From positions 1 through 5,709 of the forward strand of contig CAMLQP010000195.1 in NCBI GenBank assembly GCA_946482115.1: a DNA stretch of 5,709 bases, written 5' to 3'. The notes beneath the pieces were generated by a model. The model saw nothing but the letters and a program-made list of their open reading frames with translations. It was not told the origin of the DNA and ran no database searches. The translations under genes and the position numbers were made by a program. The first letter of the stretch is position 1, and the number at the start of each line of letters is the position of its first letter. This DNA comes from an uncultured Comamonadaceae bacterium. Its GTDB lineage: Bacteria > Pseudomonadota > Gammaproteobacteria > Burkholderiales > Burkholderiaceae. Shown piece after piece: positions 1-5,709 of the stretch.

Positions 1-2
1 AA

Positions 3-398
3 CCCGCCTTCTTCGGCGTCAAGCCGGCGCTGGTGCTCAAGGGCGGCAGCATCGCACTGGCCGCCATGGGCGACCCCAACGCCTCCATCCCCACGCCGCA
101 GCCGGTGCACTACCGCCCCATGTTCGGCAGCTACGGCCGTGCCGTGCAGCAGGGCTCGTTCACCTTCGTCTCCCAGGCCGCGCTGGCGGCCGGCGTGCCC
201 GAACAACTGGGTCTGCGCAAGCAGATCAGCGCCGTGCAAGGCTGCCGGGGTGTGAAGAAGGGTGACCTGATCCACAACGGCTACGTGCCGAAGATGGAAA
301 TCGACCCCGAGACCTACGCGGTGCGCGCCGACGGCCAGCTGCTGGTCTGCGAGCCCGCCACCGTGCTGCCGATGTCGCAGCGCTATTTTCTGTTCTGA
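3..398 (+). CDS. ureC: Urease subunit alpha (UreC), C-terminal part, 5' end outside window
   Basis: This is the last 131 residues of the catalytic subunit of urease, the cytoplasmic nickel enzyme that hydrolyses urea to ammonia and carbamate. The reading frame is open from base 3 at the window edge, so the true start lies upstream and any internal ATG is not the start. Recognisable UreC features are the [20 protein letters not shown] stretch, the HYRPMFG motif and the characteristic RYFLF C-terminus. UreC is usually about 570 residues, so roughly three quarters is missing. The missing part includes the nickel-binding histidines, the carbamylated lysine and the catalytic flap, so an intact active site cannot be confirmed here. 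The TGA stop overlaps the ureE start (TGATG), which fits an operon with the accessory genes that follow. Confidence 0.96.
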   Translation, partial: PAFFGVKPALVLKGGSIALAAMGDPNASIPTPQPVHYRPMFGSYGRAVQQGSFTFVSQAALAAGVPEQLGLRKQISAVQGCRGVKKGDLIHNGYVPKMEIDPETYAVRADGQLLVCEPATVLPMSQRYFLF

Positions 399-916
399 TG
401 CTGCAGGCCTCCAAGCTCATTCCCCAGGGTCAGGGTCTGGCGCAGCCGCTGCTGCGCCGCGCCGCCGTGCTCACGCTGGACTGGGACATCCGCCAGAAAA
501 GCCGCTTCGACGCCACCGACAGCGAAGGCCGCGCCGTCGGCGTCTTCCTGCCGCGCGGCACCGTGGTGCGCGGTGGCGACGTGCTGGTGACTCAGGACGG
601 TGTGCTGCTGCGCGTGGTCGCGGCGCCGCAGGCGGTGCTGCGCATCACGGCCTGCGTGCATCCGGGCCACGCACACGACGCCAGCTTCGACCTGATGCGA
701 GCGGCCTACCACCTGGGCAACCGGCACGTGCCCATCGAGCTCAGACCCGATCACCTCAAGATCGAGCCCGACCACGTGCTGGCCGAGATGCTGCGCGGGA
801 TGCACCTGGATGTGGCCGAGGTGCGCGAATCCTTCGAACCCGAGGGTGGTGCCTATGGCGGCCACGGGCATGCGCATGCCCACGGAAACGACCACCACCA
901 CCACCATGACCACTGA
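398..916 (+). CDS. ureE: Urease accessory protein UreE, nickel metallochaperone with His-rich tail
   Basis: UreE binds Ni2+ and passes it to the UreG-containing complex that activates apo-urease. The 172-residue product has the two-domain UreE layout: an N-terminal beta-rich peptide-binding domain (about 1-80) and a metal-binding domain (about 85-150) with the family hallmark [12 protein letters not shown] at 104-115. His110 corresponds to the conserved dimer-interface nickel ligand. A second His cluster, CVHPGHAH, lies at 86-93. The C-terminus (156-172) carries ten histidines, including five in a row (166-170), as in the Klebsiella type of UreE and unlike short-tailed forms. The ATG overlaps the ureC stop by one base and has no clear Shine-Dalgarno sequence, so translation is probably coupled to ureC. 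Its last 11 bases overlap ureF. Confidence 0.95.
   Translation: MLQASKLIPQGQGLAQPLLRRAAVLTLDWDIRQKSRFDATDSEGRAVGVFLPRGTVVRGGDVLVTQDGVLLRVVAAPQAVLRITACVHPGHAHDASFDLMRAAYHLGNRHVPIELRPDHLKIEPDHVLAEMLRGMHLDVAEVRESFEPEGGAYGGHGHAHAHGNDHHHHHDH
891..905 (+). repeat. Short ACC trinucleotide repeat (5 units)
   Basis: Five uninterrupted ACC units end directly at the ATG of ureF. In the ureE frame, shifted by two bases, the tract supplies the CAC codons of the terminal His run. In the ureF frame it would read as threonines if translation began further upstream. Loss or gain of one unit would change the His count without breaking either frame. It is too short to call a proven variable locus. Confidence 0.6.
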
Positions 917-1598
917 CGCGGCCCTGCTGTCGCTGATCTGGCTGGCCTCGCCCGCGCTGCCGGTGGGCGGCTTCTCCTACTCGGAAGGTCTGGAAGCCGC
1001 CGTGGACGCCCGCGCCGTGTGCGACGAGGCCAGCGCTGGCGCCTGGATCGCCGACCAGCTGCACCTGAGTCTGGCGCGCGCCGACCTGGCCGTGCTGGCC
1101 CAGGCACTGCCGGCTTGGCGCGCCCATGATTTCGCCCGTCTGCAGACGCTGGACAACTGGGTCCGCCAGACCCGCGAAACCGCCGAGCTGCGGCTGCAGA
1201 GCGAGCAGATGGGCCGCTCGCTGGTGGAATGGCTCAAGACCGTGCACCCCGGGCCTCTGACTGCGCTGCAGCGGCCGGACGCCTTGCAGCACCCCAGCTA
1301 CCCGGTGGCCTTCGGCCTCGCGCTCGCGCTGCACGTGCCCGCCAGCACGCCGGTGCGCGACACGCTGCTGGCCTTCGGCTTCGGCTGGGCCGAGAACATG
1401 GCCCAGGCCGCCATCAAGGCCGTGCCCCTGGGCCAGAGCGCCGGCCAGCGCATCCTGGCGCGGCTGGCCGCGCAGGTGCCCGAAGCGGTTGACCATGCCC
1501 TTTCCCTGGACGACGATACGCGCCAGGCCTTCTGTCCCATGCTGGCCATCCTCTCGGCCCGTCACGAAACCCAGTACTCGCGACTGTTCCGCTCATGA
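906..1598 (+). CDS. ureF: Urease accessory protein UreF
   Basis: UreF is an all-helical accessory protein. In the UreD/UreF/UreG complex it bridges UreG to apo-urease and gates GTP-dependent nickel insertion. The 230-residue product (family about 225-240) shows the N-terminal signature [20 protein letters not shown] at 10-29. It also has the conserved [20 protein letters not shown] block at 157-176 and the YSRLFRS C-terminal tail. The frame is open back to 810, but the added residues would be low-complexity (a threonine run antisense to nothing known, from the ureE His codons). The ATG at 906, just before [10 protein letters not shown], gives the normal family start. This start lies inside ureE (11-base overlap) and has no purine-rich ribosome site, so coupling to ureE is likely. 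The stop overlaps ureG as ATGA. Confidence 0.95.
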   Translation: MTTDAALLSLIWLASPALPVGGFSYSEGLEAAVDARAVCDEASAGAWIADQLHLSLARADLAVLAQALPAWRAHDFARLQTLDNWVRQTRETAELRLQSEQMGRSLVEWLKTVHPGPLTALQRPDALQHPSYPVAFGLALALHVPASTPVRDTLLAFGFGWAENMAQAAIKAVPLGQSAGQRILARLAAQVPEAVDHALSLDDDTRQAFCPMLAILSARHETQYSRLFRS

Positions 1599-2248
1599 AC
1601 GCACCTGCCCTGCACCAGATCCCCGGCCGTTCCAAGCCCCTGCCTCCGCTGCGCGTGGGCATTGGCGGCCCGGTCGGCTCCGGCAAGACCACCTTGCTGG
1701 AAATGCTGTGCAAGGCCATGCGCGAGCGCTACGACCTGATCGCCATCACCAACGACATCTACACCAAGGAAGACCAGCGCCTGCTCACCATCAGCGGCGC
1801 GCTGCCCGCCGAGCGCATCATGGGCGTGGAAACCGGCGGCTGCCCGCACACCGCCATCCGCGAGGACTGCTCCATCAACCTCGAAGCCATCGACCGCATG
1901 CTGGGCGAGTTCCCCAACGCCGACATCGTGTTTGTGGAAAGCGGCGGCGACAACCTGGCCGCCACCTTCAGCCCCGAGCTGAGCGACCTCACCATCTACG
2001 TCATCGACGTGGCCGCTGGCGAAAAAATCCCCCGCAAGGGCGGCCCCGGCATCACCAAGAGCGACCTGTTCGTCATCAACAAGACCGACCTGGCCCCACA
2101 TGTGGGCGCCGACCTGGAGGTGATGAAGGCCGACACCGCGCGCATGCGGCCCGACGCCGAGCGCCGTCCCTGGGTCATGACCAACCTGAAAACGCTCACC
2201 GGCGTCGACGAGGTGGTGCGCTTCATCGAGAAGCGCGGGATGCTTTAG
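1595..2248 (+). CDS. ureG: Urease accessory GTPase UreG
   Basis: UreG is a SIMIBI-class GTPase that binds Ni2+ and hydrolyses GTP to drive nickel delivery into urease. The 217-residue product is full length for the family (about 200-220). Visible motifs are the P-loop GPVGSGKT at 25-32, the nickel-binding Cys-Pro-His triad at 83-85 within [13 protein letters not shown], the ESGGDN switch motif at 115-120, and the base-specificity motif NKTD at 162-165. All key residues are present, so it should be functional. The ATG overlaps the ureF stop by four bases (ATGA). The N-terminus before the P-loop is slightly extended but has no His-rich segment, so metal storage in this operon rests on UreE. It is the last urease gene in the window; the next gene is on the opposite strand. 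Confidence 0.97.
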   Translation: MNAPALHQIPGRSKPLPPLRVGIGGPVGSGKTTLLEMLCKAMRERYDLIAITNDIYTKEDQRLLTISGALPAERIMGVETGGCPHTAIREDCSINLEAIDRMLGEFPNADIVFVESGGDNLAATFSPELSDLTIYVIDVAAGEKIPRKGGPGITKSDLFVINKTDLAPHVGADLEVMKADTARMRPDAERRPWVMTNLKTLTGVDEVVRFIEKRGML

Positions 2249-2258
2249 CCCACCCCCG

Positions 2259-2287
2259 CGCTGCCTGCGGTGTCACCCCAGGCGGCG
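2259..2287. terminator. Imperfect inverted repeat between convergent genes, possible bidirectional terminator
   Basis: The 42 bases between the ureG stop and the nitroreductase stop contain a 29-base imperfect palindrome centred near 2273. The arms are CGCTGCCTGCGG and CCCCAGGCGGCG around a TGTCA loop, with one C/C mismatch and one T/G wobble. It could form a GC-rich hairpin in RNA from either strand, where both operons end. There is no T-run after the stem in either direction, only three A residues on the + side, so a classical intrinsic terminator is not supported. It may instead protect 3' ends or work with Rho. Confidence 0.45.
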
Positions 2288-2290
2288 AAA

Positions 2291-2860
2291 TCAAGCGCCA
2301 GGCCAATCGGTCAAGACACCCTTGGCGCCATCGCGCCCACGCGCCGATGGTGCGCGAGCGGCGGTGCCCAGCGACACCCAGCCCACCAGCGTCTCCCCGG
2401 GCCCGCAGAAGGCGGCGATCACCTGCGGGTCGCGCGCCTTGCGGCCCGACAGCATCTTGCCCGCGTAGCCCATCAGGTGCGCGGCGTTGAGGAAGTTGGC
2501 CAGCGCGCCGCCCACCGCCATCCACTGCTCGTGCGCGGGCACCATGGGGTGTCCCATATCGATGCGGGCGATCACCGCCACCGTGACCGGCGCGCGCCGC
2601 GCACGCTCGGCATCCAGCGCCACATCCCCCTCGTCCTTGCCGGCGTCGCGCGCGGCCTGGGCGAACACCTGGGCCAGCTGTTCGCGCGCGCCACCGCGCA
2701 CCACCGCGAAACGGAATGGCGTCAGCGTTTCATGGTCGGGCGCGCGCAGCGCCACCTGGACCATGCGCGCCAGCTCATCAGGCGTGGGGCCGGGCTCCAT
2801 CAGGTGCTTGCCGCCCAGCGAATGGCGCGACAGCAGGGCATTCAAGGCTTGTTCGTTCAT
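2291..2860 (-). CDS. Nitroreductase family protein, YdjA-like
   Basis: This is a predicted FMN-dependent NAD(P)H oxidoreductase of the nitroreductase superfamily, 189 residues, close to the 183 of E. coli YdjA. Family landmarks are SRHS near 11-14 and RAPDH at 39-43 followed by PFRFAVVRG (48-56), where FMN phosphate and isoalloxazine contacts are expected. The helix segment REQLAQVFAQAARDAG (59-74), RAPVTVAVIA (89-98) and the C-terminal LVGWVSLGT (158-166) also match. The physiological substrate of this subfamily is unknown. The ATG at 2860 is chosen because family similarity begins there. The frame extends upstream to 2926, but only by overlapping the preceding gene's end with unrelated residues. 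One base separates it from the upstream DsrE-like stop (TGAGATG), implying coupling. It is the last gene of the selB-selC unit and converges on ureG. Confidence 0.88.
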   Translation of the reverse strand: MNEQALNALLSRHSLGGKHLMEPGPTPDELARMVQVALRAPDHETLTPFRFAVVRGGAREQLAQVFAQAARDAGKDEGDVALDAERARRAPVTVAVIARIDMGHPMVPAHEQWMAVGGALANFLNAAHLMGYAGKMLSGRKARDPQVIAAFCGPGETLVGWVSLGTAARAPSARGRDGAKGVLTDWPGA

Positions 2861-2861
2861 C

Positions 2862-3266
2862 TCAGTAGACCAGGGTGCGCCAGCGCAGGCTGGCGGCGCG
2901 GGCCATGAACTGGACCGCTCCGCCACGGGCGGTGCATTCGGGGATCAGGTGGCCGGGATCGACGCCGTTGGCGTGCAGCGCGTCGGTGCAGGCATAGAAC
3001 ACCGCGCCCTGCTCCACCGCCTCGCGCATCGCTTCGTAGACGGTCTTGGCGTGGTGGGGTGAGGGATGCAGCGAGGCCGCAACGCCTGGCACCAGCAGGC
3101 GCACGCTGCGCGCGGTGAAGTACATCTCCACCGGCACGTCCATGGCGGCGGCGGCAGCGGCGTGGAAGAACGGCGTGGCCAGCCGGTGCGGCACATCCGG
3201 GTCGGCGGCCCAGAGCAGGATGGCCAGGCCATCGGCGGCATCGGGTATGAAGCCGTTGGTGCTCAT
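2862..3266 (-). CDS. DsrE-family (DsrE/TusD-like fold) small protein
   Basis: The 134-residue cytoplasmic protein has the pattern of the DsrE/DsrF/YchN superfamily. An N-terminal strand and helix (GLAILLWAADPDVPHRLATP, 13-32) are followed by MDVPVEMYFTARSVRLLVPG (42-61). A helix, KTVYEAMREAVEQGAVFYAC (74-93), runs into the signature YACTDALHANGV. Cys93 sits where DsrE and TusD carry their persulfide-bearing cysteine; Cys111 is a second, less certain cysteine. In known members these cysteines receive and pass sulfane sulfur, but several family members have no known role. The frame is open upstream to 3554, but similarity starts at the ATG at 3266, which overlaps the stop of the GcvH-like gene (ATGA). 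No signal peptide or membrane segment is seen. Its place behind selB-selC makes a sulfur or selenium transfer role possible but unproven. Confidence 0.8.
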   Translation of the reverse strand: MSTNGFIPDAADGLAILLWAADPDVPHRLATPFFHAAAAAAMDVPVEMYFTARSVRLLVPGVAASLHPSPHHAKTVYEAMREAVEQGAVFYACTDALHANGVDPGHLIPECTARGGAVQFMARAASLRWRTLVY

Positions 3267-3694
3267 GACCCCACCCTGTTCAGGCGTTGGTATTCGGCCA
3301 TGGCAGCCGGCACCGTGTCGCCGTGAACCAGCGCGATCTGGTCCTCCACCCATCGGGTGAGTCGCAGGCGCGCCAGCCAGCCGTCGCCATAAGGATCGGT
3401 GTGCACCCGCTCCGGCCGCTGCGCGAGCAGCGGGTTGACCTCGACCACCTCGCCCGTGACCGGCGACTTGACCGAGACGATGGACTTGGCCAGCTCCACC
3501 ACCGCCACCGAGCGGCCCTGCTCCACCACGAAGCCCACACCCTTGGGGCGGCACATGTAGATCTCGCCGGCCAGGTGTATGCCCAGCGCCGTGATGCCCA
3601 CGGTGGCCGTGCCGTCAGTCTCCAGGCGCGCCCACACCTGCTCCAGCGGCAGGTAGAACAGCACGTCCGGGAAATCGAAGCCGCCGACGTCCAT
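3263..3694 (-). CDS. Divergent GcvH-like lipoyl-domain protein
   Basis: The 143-residue protein resembles the H protein of the glycine cleavage system, a lipoylated swinging-arm carrier. DGTATVGITALGIHLAGEIY (27-46) matches the H-protein core. VVELAKSIVSVKSPVTGEVV (65-84) contains Lys70 at the lipoylation position (E-x-x-K). DPYGDGWL (100-107) matches the conserved DPYGxGW. It departs from true GcvH in several ways. The HEW motif near the N-terminus is replaced by LEQVW, the usual VKAAS context reads AKSIVS, and it has a C-terminal extension (about 113-143). No gcvT or gcvP lies nearby. It may be a specialised lipoate-binding protein, as known for LbpA in sulfur oxidation, rather than a glycine-decarboxylase part. 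The ATG at 3694 is 18 bases from the tRNA-Sec 3' end. A GAGG lies only two bases before it, so the exact start is uncertain. Its stop overlaps the next gene. Confidence 0.85.
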   Translation of the reverse strand: MDVGGFDFPDVLFYLPLEQVWARLETDGTATVGITALGIHLAGEIYMCRPKGVGFVVEQGRSVAVVELAKSIVSVKSPVTGEVVEVNPLLAQRPERVHTDPYGDGWLARLRLTRWVEDQIALVHGDTVPAAMAEYQRLNRVGS

Positions 3695-3712
3695 GGCCTC
3701 AGTCAGAAAGAA

Positions 3713-3808
3713 TGGCGGAAGGGAATGGGAGTCGAACCCACCCGGCGACGCATGGCGCCACCCACCGGGTTTGAAGCCCGGCCGACCCACCAGGGTCGTT
3801 TCCCTTCC
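3713..3808 (-). tRNA. selC: tRNA-Sec (anticodon UCA), CCA encoded
   Basis: This 96-nt tRNA reads UGA as selenocysteine; the tRNA is charged with serine, converted to Sec-tRNA by SelA and carried to the ribosome by SelB. Read on the minus strand it has a perfect 8-bp acceptor stem (GGAAGGGA with TCCCTTCC), then discriminator G and genomic CCA (3715-3713). The D stem is 6 bp (CGACCC/GGGTCG) with a 4-base TGGT loop. The anticodon stem CCGGG/CCCGG closes the loop CTTCAAA, with the anticodon at 3774-3772. A long variable arm (about 3764-3742) contains an 8-bp stem GGTGGCGC/GCGTCGCC. The T arm has loop TTCGACT. The 8+5 acceptor/T arrangement and 6-bp D stem are diagnostic of bacterial tRNA-Sec. It lies 27 nt after selB and 18 nt before the GcvH-like ATG on the same strand. 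Confidence 0.98.
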
Positions 3809-3835
3809 TGTGAAAACGGTGCAATCCGCCGCATG
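3809..3835 (-). other. 27-base selB-selC spacer without visible promoter
   Basis: The gap between the selB stop and the 5' end of tRNA-Sec is only 27 bases. It shows no convincing -35/-10 pair (CACCG followed by TTTTCACA is the only A/T-rich part). The tRNA is therefore either processed from a selB-containing transcript or driven by a promoter hidden inside the end of selB. No terminator is seen on either side of the tRNA. Confidence 0.4.
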
Positions 3836-5709
3836 CTAACCGCCCTCCCCGAACAGGCTGCTGTCGGTGCGCAGGCGGTGCACGTCGCCCACGCGGCGCA
3901 GCAGGCCGATGCGATCGAAGTGCTCAAGCACCTGGATGGCCCGCTTGCGGCCAAGCCCGGTGGCATCGCGGAATGCGGCGGCAACAACCTCACCCTGGTG
4001 CTGCGCCGCGATGCCGCGTGCCAGCGCCGCCAGTTTCGCCATCGCGGCGGGCGGGTAGTACAAGTCCTTCACCACCTGGTGCAACTCGCCACGCTGCGCC
4101 AGCCGCGCCAGCGTCACGCGCATCAGCGGCTCGGGTTCGCTGCAGGCCTTGGCCAGGTCGCGCACCCAGCTGCCCTCGAACCCGGCCTCGGCCAGCCTGG
4201 GCGCCACTTTCTGGGCGATCTGCGTCTCGGTGGCCGACAGGCGCACGCCGTGCTCAGGCAGGTGCGCGCAGGCGCCACGTATGCCCAGCAGGCCATCGGC
4301 CTGCCACTGCGAAAGCAGCGCCCGCCACAGTGGCTCGCCCAGGCGCGGCAGCGCCAGACGGCGCAGGCGGGCGGTGTCGGGCCCGAGTTCATCGGGCGAC
4401 TTGTCGTGAAAGGCCGCCAGCGCGGCCAGCGTGCGCTCACGCGCTTCCTGCGCCTGCGTGGTCCCGAGCACCCAGTCGTGGCCCTGGGCCGCGTGGCGCA
4501 CCGTGCCCTCGGGTGCCGGCACCTGTCGCAAGCCCTGCGCGCTGGCGAAGCGGGACACGTCCACGCCATGCGGTGCGGCGGCGGCCAGCGCGGCCAGGCG
4601 CTCGGCCGCCGAGGGCAACAGCAGCGCGTCGAGCTCGGCCAGGCGTTGCGGCGTGCGGCGGTAACGCACCGGCGCGAATGGGTCCAGCACCGTGCCACCC
4701 GCCAGCGTGCGGCTTGCCGAGGCGTCGCGCAGCACCACGCGGTCACCGTGCCAGGCGCCTATGGGTTCGCGCAGCACCAGTTGCACGCGGCCGGTCTCGC
4801 CGGGTGCGAGCGCGATGTGATCCAGAACAGCCACCGTGCCCTGCGTGGCCACCGCGCCCACGTGCACATGGACCGGCATGCCCGAGCGCAAGGGCTTGTC
4901 CTCGCCGTGCCAGAGGGTGAGCTGCGCATCGAGCCGGTCGGTCTGCAGCGCCACGCCGGGCGCCACCAGCCACTGGCCGCGTTCGACCTGCTGACGCGAC
5001 ACGCCGGCCAGCGCCAGCGCACAGCGCTGACCCGCACCCGCCTCTGTGACGGCACGGTTCTGCGCGTGCACGCTGCGCACGCGTGCGGTCAGGTTGCCGG
5101 GGGTGAGCACCAGCTCGTCTCCCAGGCCCACACGGCCGGCGTGGATCGTGCCAGTGACCACCGTGCCCACGCCGTCAAGCGTGAAGGCGCGGTCGATGGC
5201 AAGCCGGAAGGCCTGCGCGGGGTCGCGCTCACGTTCACCCTGCGCGGCTTCGGCCAGCAGCCAACCGCGAAGTGCCTCCACGCCCTCGCCGCTCTGGGCC
5301 GAAACCGGAAACACCGGCGCGCCTTCGAGCGCCGTTCCAGACAGCAGCTCGTTGGCCTCGCCGGTCACGGCGGCCACGCGATCGGCAGAGGCGCGGTCGG
5401 TCTTGGTGATCGCGACCGCGCCGCGCGCGATGCCCAGCAGCGACAGCACGGCCAGGTGCTCGCGCGTCTGCGGCATCACACCGTCGTCCGCGGCCACCAG
5501 CAGCAGGGCGCGATCGATGCCGGTGGCGCCGGCCAGCATGGTGTGCACCAGCCGCTCATGGCCCGGCACGTCGATGAAACCGATGCGCCGGTCATCGGGC
5601 CCGTCCAGGAAGGCGTACCCCAGCTCGATCGAGATGCCGCGCTTTTTCTCCTCCGGCAGGCGGTCGGTGTCCACGCCGGTGAGCGCGCGCACCAGCGTGG
5701 TCTTGCCGT
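3836..5709 (-). CDS. selB: Selenocysteine-specific elongation factor SelB, N-terminus cut by window edge
   Basis: SelB is the GTPase that brings Sec-tRNA to the ribosome and binds the mRNA SECIS hairpin beside the UGA codon. 623 residues are visible, beginning in the P-loop at [11 protein letters not shown]; about 11 residues (the GHVDH part of G1) lie beyond the window. In visible numbering, [19 protein letters not shown] (about 14-32) is the switch region specific to SelB. DVPGH is at 46-50, TKTD at 101-104 and the SAQ G5 motif at 136-138. Beta-barrel domains follow from about 165 (FRLAIDRAF). The C-terminal half holds the four winged helices, ending with [20 protein letters not shown] (579-598), the SECIS-binding WH4 motif, nearly as in E. 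coli. An apparent GTG start at 5692 is an internal valine codon. The total length, about 634, is close to E. coli SelB (614). The stop is TAG. Confidence 0.97.
   Translation of the reverse strand, partial: GKTTLVRALTGVDTDRLPEEKKRGISIELGYAFLDGPDDRRIGFIDVPGHERLVHTMLAGATGIDRALLLVAADDGVMPQTREHLAVLSLLGIARGAVAITKTDRASADRVAAVTGEANELLSGTALEGAPVFPVSAQSGEGVEALRGWLLAEAAQGERERDPAQAFRLAIDRAFTLDGVGTVVTGTIHAGRVGLGDELVLTPGNLTARVRSVHAQNRAVTEAGAGQRCALALAGVSRQQVERGQWLVAPGVALQTDRLDAQLTLWHGEDKPLRSGMPVHVHVGAVATQGTVAVLDHIALAPGETGRVQLVLREPIGAWHGDRVVLRDASASRTLAGGTVLDPFAPVRYRRTPQRLAELDALLLPSAAERLAALAAAAPHGVDVSRFASAQGLRQVPAPEGTVRHAAQGHDWVLGTTQAQEARERTLAALAAFHDKSPDELGPDTARLRRLALPRLGEPLWRALLSQWQADGLLGIRGACAHLPEHGVRLSATETQIAQKVAPRLAEAGFEGSWVRDLAKACSEPEPLMRVTLARLAQRGELHQVVKDLYYPPAAMAKLAALARGIAAQHQGEVVAAAFRDATGLGRKRAIQVLEHFDRIGLLRRVGDVHRLRTDSSLFGEGG

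Noticed and set aside
810..905. Earlier ureF start at 810
   Set aside because: It would add 32 residues with a threonine run translated from the ureE His-codon tract; normal UreF begins about 10 residues before the [13 protein letters not shown] motif, fitting 906.
891..905. ACC repeat as part of a CRISPR or larger repeat array
   Set aside because: It is a simple 15-base trinucleotide tract with no spacers or further copies.
756..1565. Long minus-strand open frame opposite ureE and ureF
   Set aside because: It is a high-GC shadow frame with Gly/Arg/His/Gln-rich composition, and the plus strand holds two well-conserved genes.
1489..2490. 333-codon plus-strand open frame across ureG and beyond
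   Set aside because: It is Arg/Pro/His-rich out-of-frame sequence over ureG, continuing antisense to the nitroreductase; no family pattern is seen.
3267..3554. Long N-terminal extension of the DsrE-like frame to 3554
   Set aside because: It lies wholly within the GcvH-like gene, is Gly/Ala/Arg-rich out-of-frame sequence, and DsrE similarity starts only at the ATG at 3266.
2291..3694. A selenoprotein with in-frame UGA among the three small genes
   Set aside because: Each frame ends at a TGA that coincides with the next gene's start or the operon end, and each protein already has its expected length; no reading through gives family-like sequence.
3695..3790. N-terminal extension of the GcvH-like reading frame back to 3790
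   Set aside because: The added residues are the tRNA-Sec gene read in frame, and they do not resemble any H-protein N-terminus.
3973..4920. 315-codon plus-strand open frame opposite selB
   Set aside because: The composition is almost entirely Ala/Arg/Pro, typical of an antisense shadow in GC-rich DNA, and SelB is clear on the other strand.

Overview
The window is GC-rich, tightly packed bacterial DNA. It most resembles a betaproteobacterium of the Burkholderiales, probably the Comamonadaceae. That placement rests on codon and GC character, on the ureC-ureE-ureF-ureG order and on protein style, not on a database match. Two gene blocks face each other and meet at about position 2270.

Left block, + strand (1-2248): the end of a urease operon. 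It holds the last 131 residues of UreC (urease alpha subunit), then complete ureE, ureF and ureG. All junctions overlap (TGATG, an 11-base overlap, ATGA), so these genes are probably translationally coupled. UreE, UreF and UreG are accessory proteins that deliver nickel and GTP energy to apo-urease. UreE has a long His-rich metal-binding tail, and the start codon of ureF lies inside its coding sequence.

Junction (2249-2290): 42 bases between convergent stop codons. They contain an imperfect 29-base inverted repeat that could act as a two-way terminator.

Right block, - strand (5709 down to 2291): selenocysteine machinery followed by three small genes with no intervening gap. The order of transcription is selB (SelB elongation factor, missing about 11 N-terminal residues at the window edge), selC (tRNA-Sec with UCA anticodon, 8-bp acceptor stem and long variable arm), a divergent GcvH-like lipoyl-domain protein, a DsrE-family protein with a candidate active-site cysteine, and a YdjA-type nitroreductase. 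selB and selC are the core of UGA recoding. The three downstream genes are spaced 18 nt after the tRNA, overlapping by 4 nt, and separated by 1 nt, so they look like one transcription unit with the Sec genes.

The most interesting feature is this selB-selC-gcvH-like-dsrE-like-nitroreductase arrangement. A lipoyl carrier, a sulfur-relay-type protein and a flavin reductase behind the Sec genes suggest an uncharacterised accessory module, perhaps for sulfur/selenium handling or for a Sec-dependent redox enzyme. That role is inference; the gene calls and layout are read directly from the sequence.
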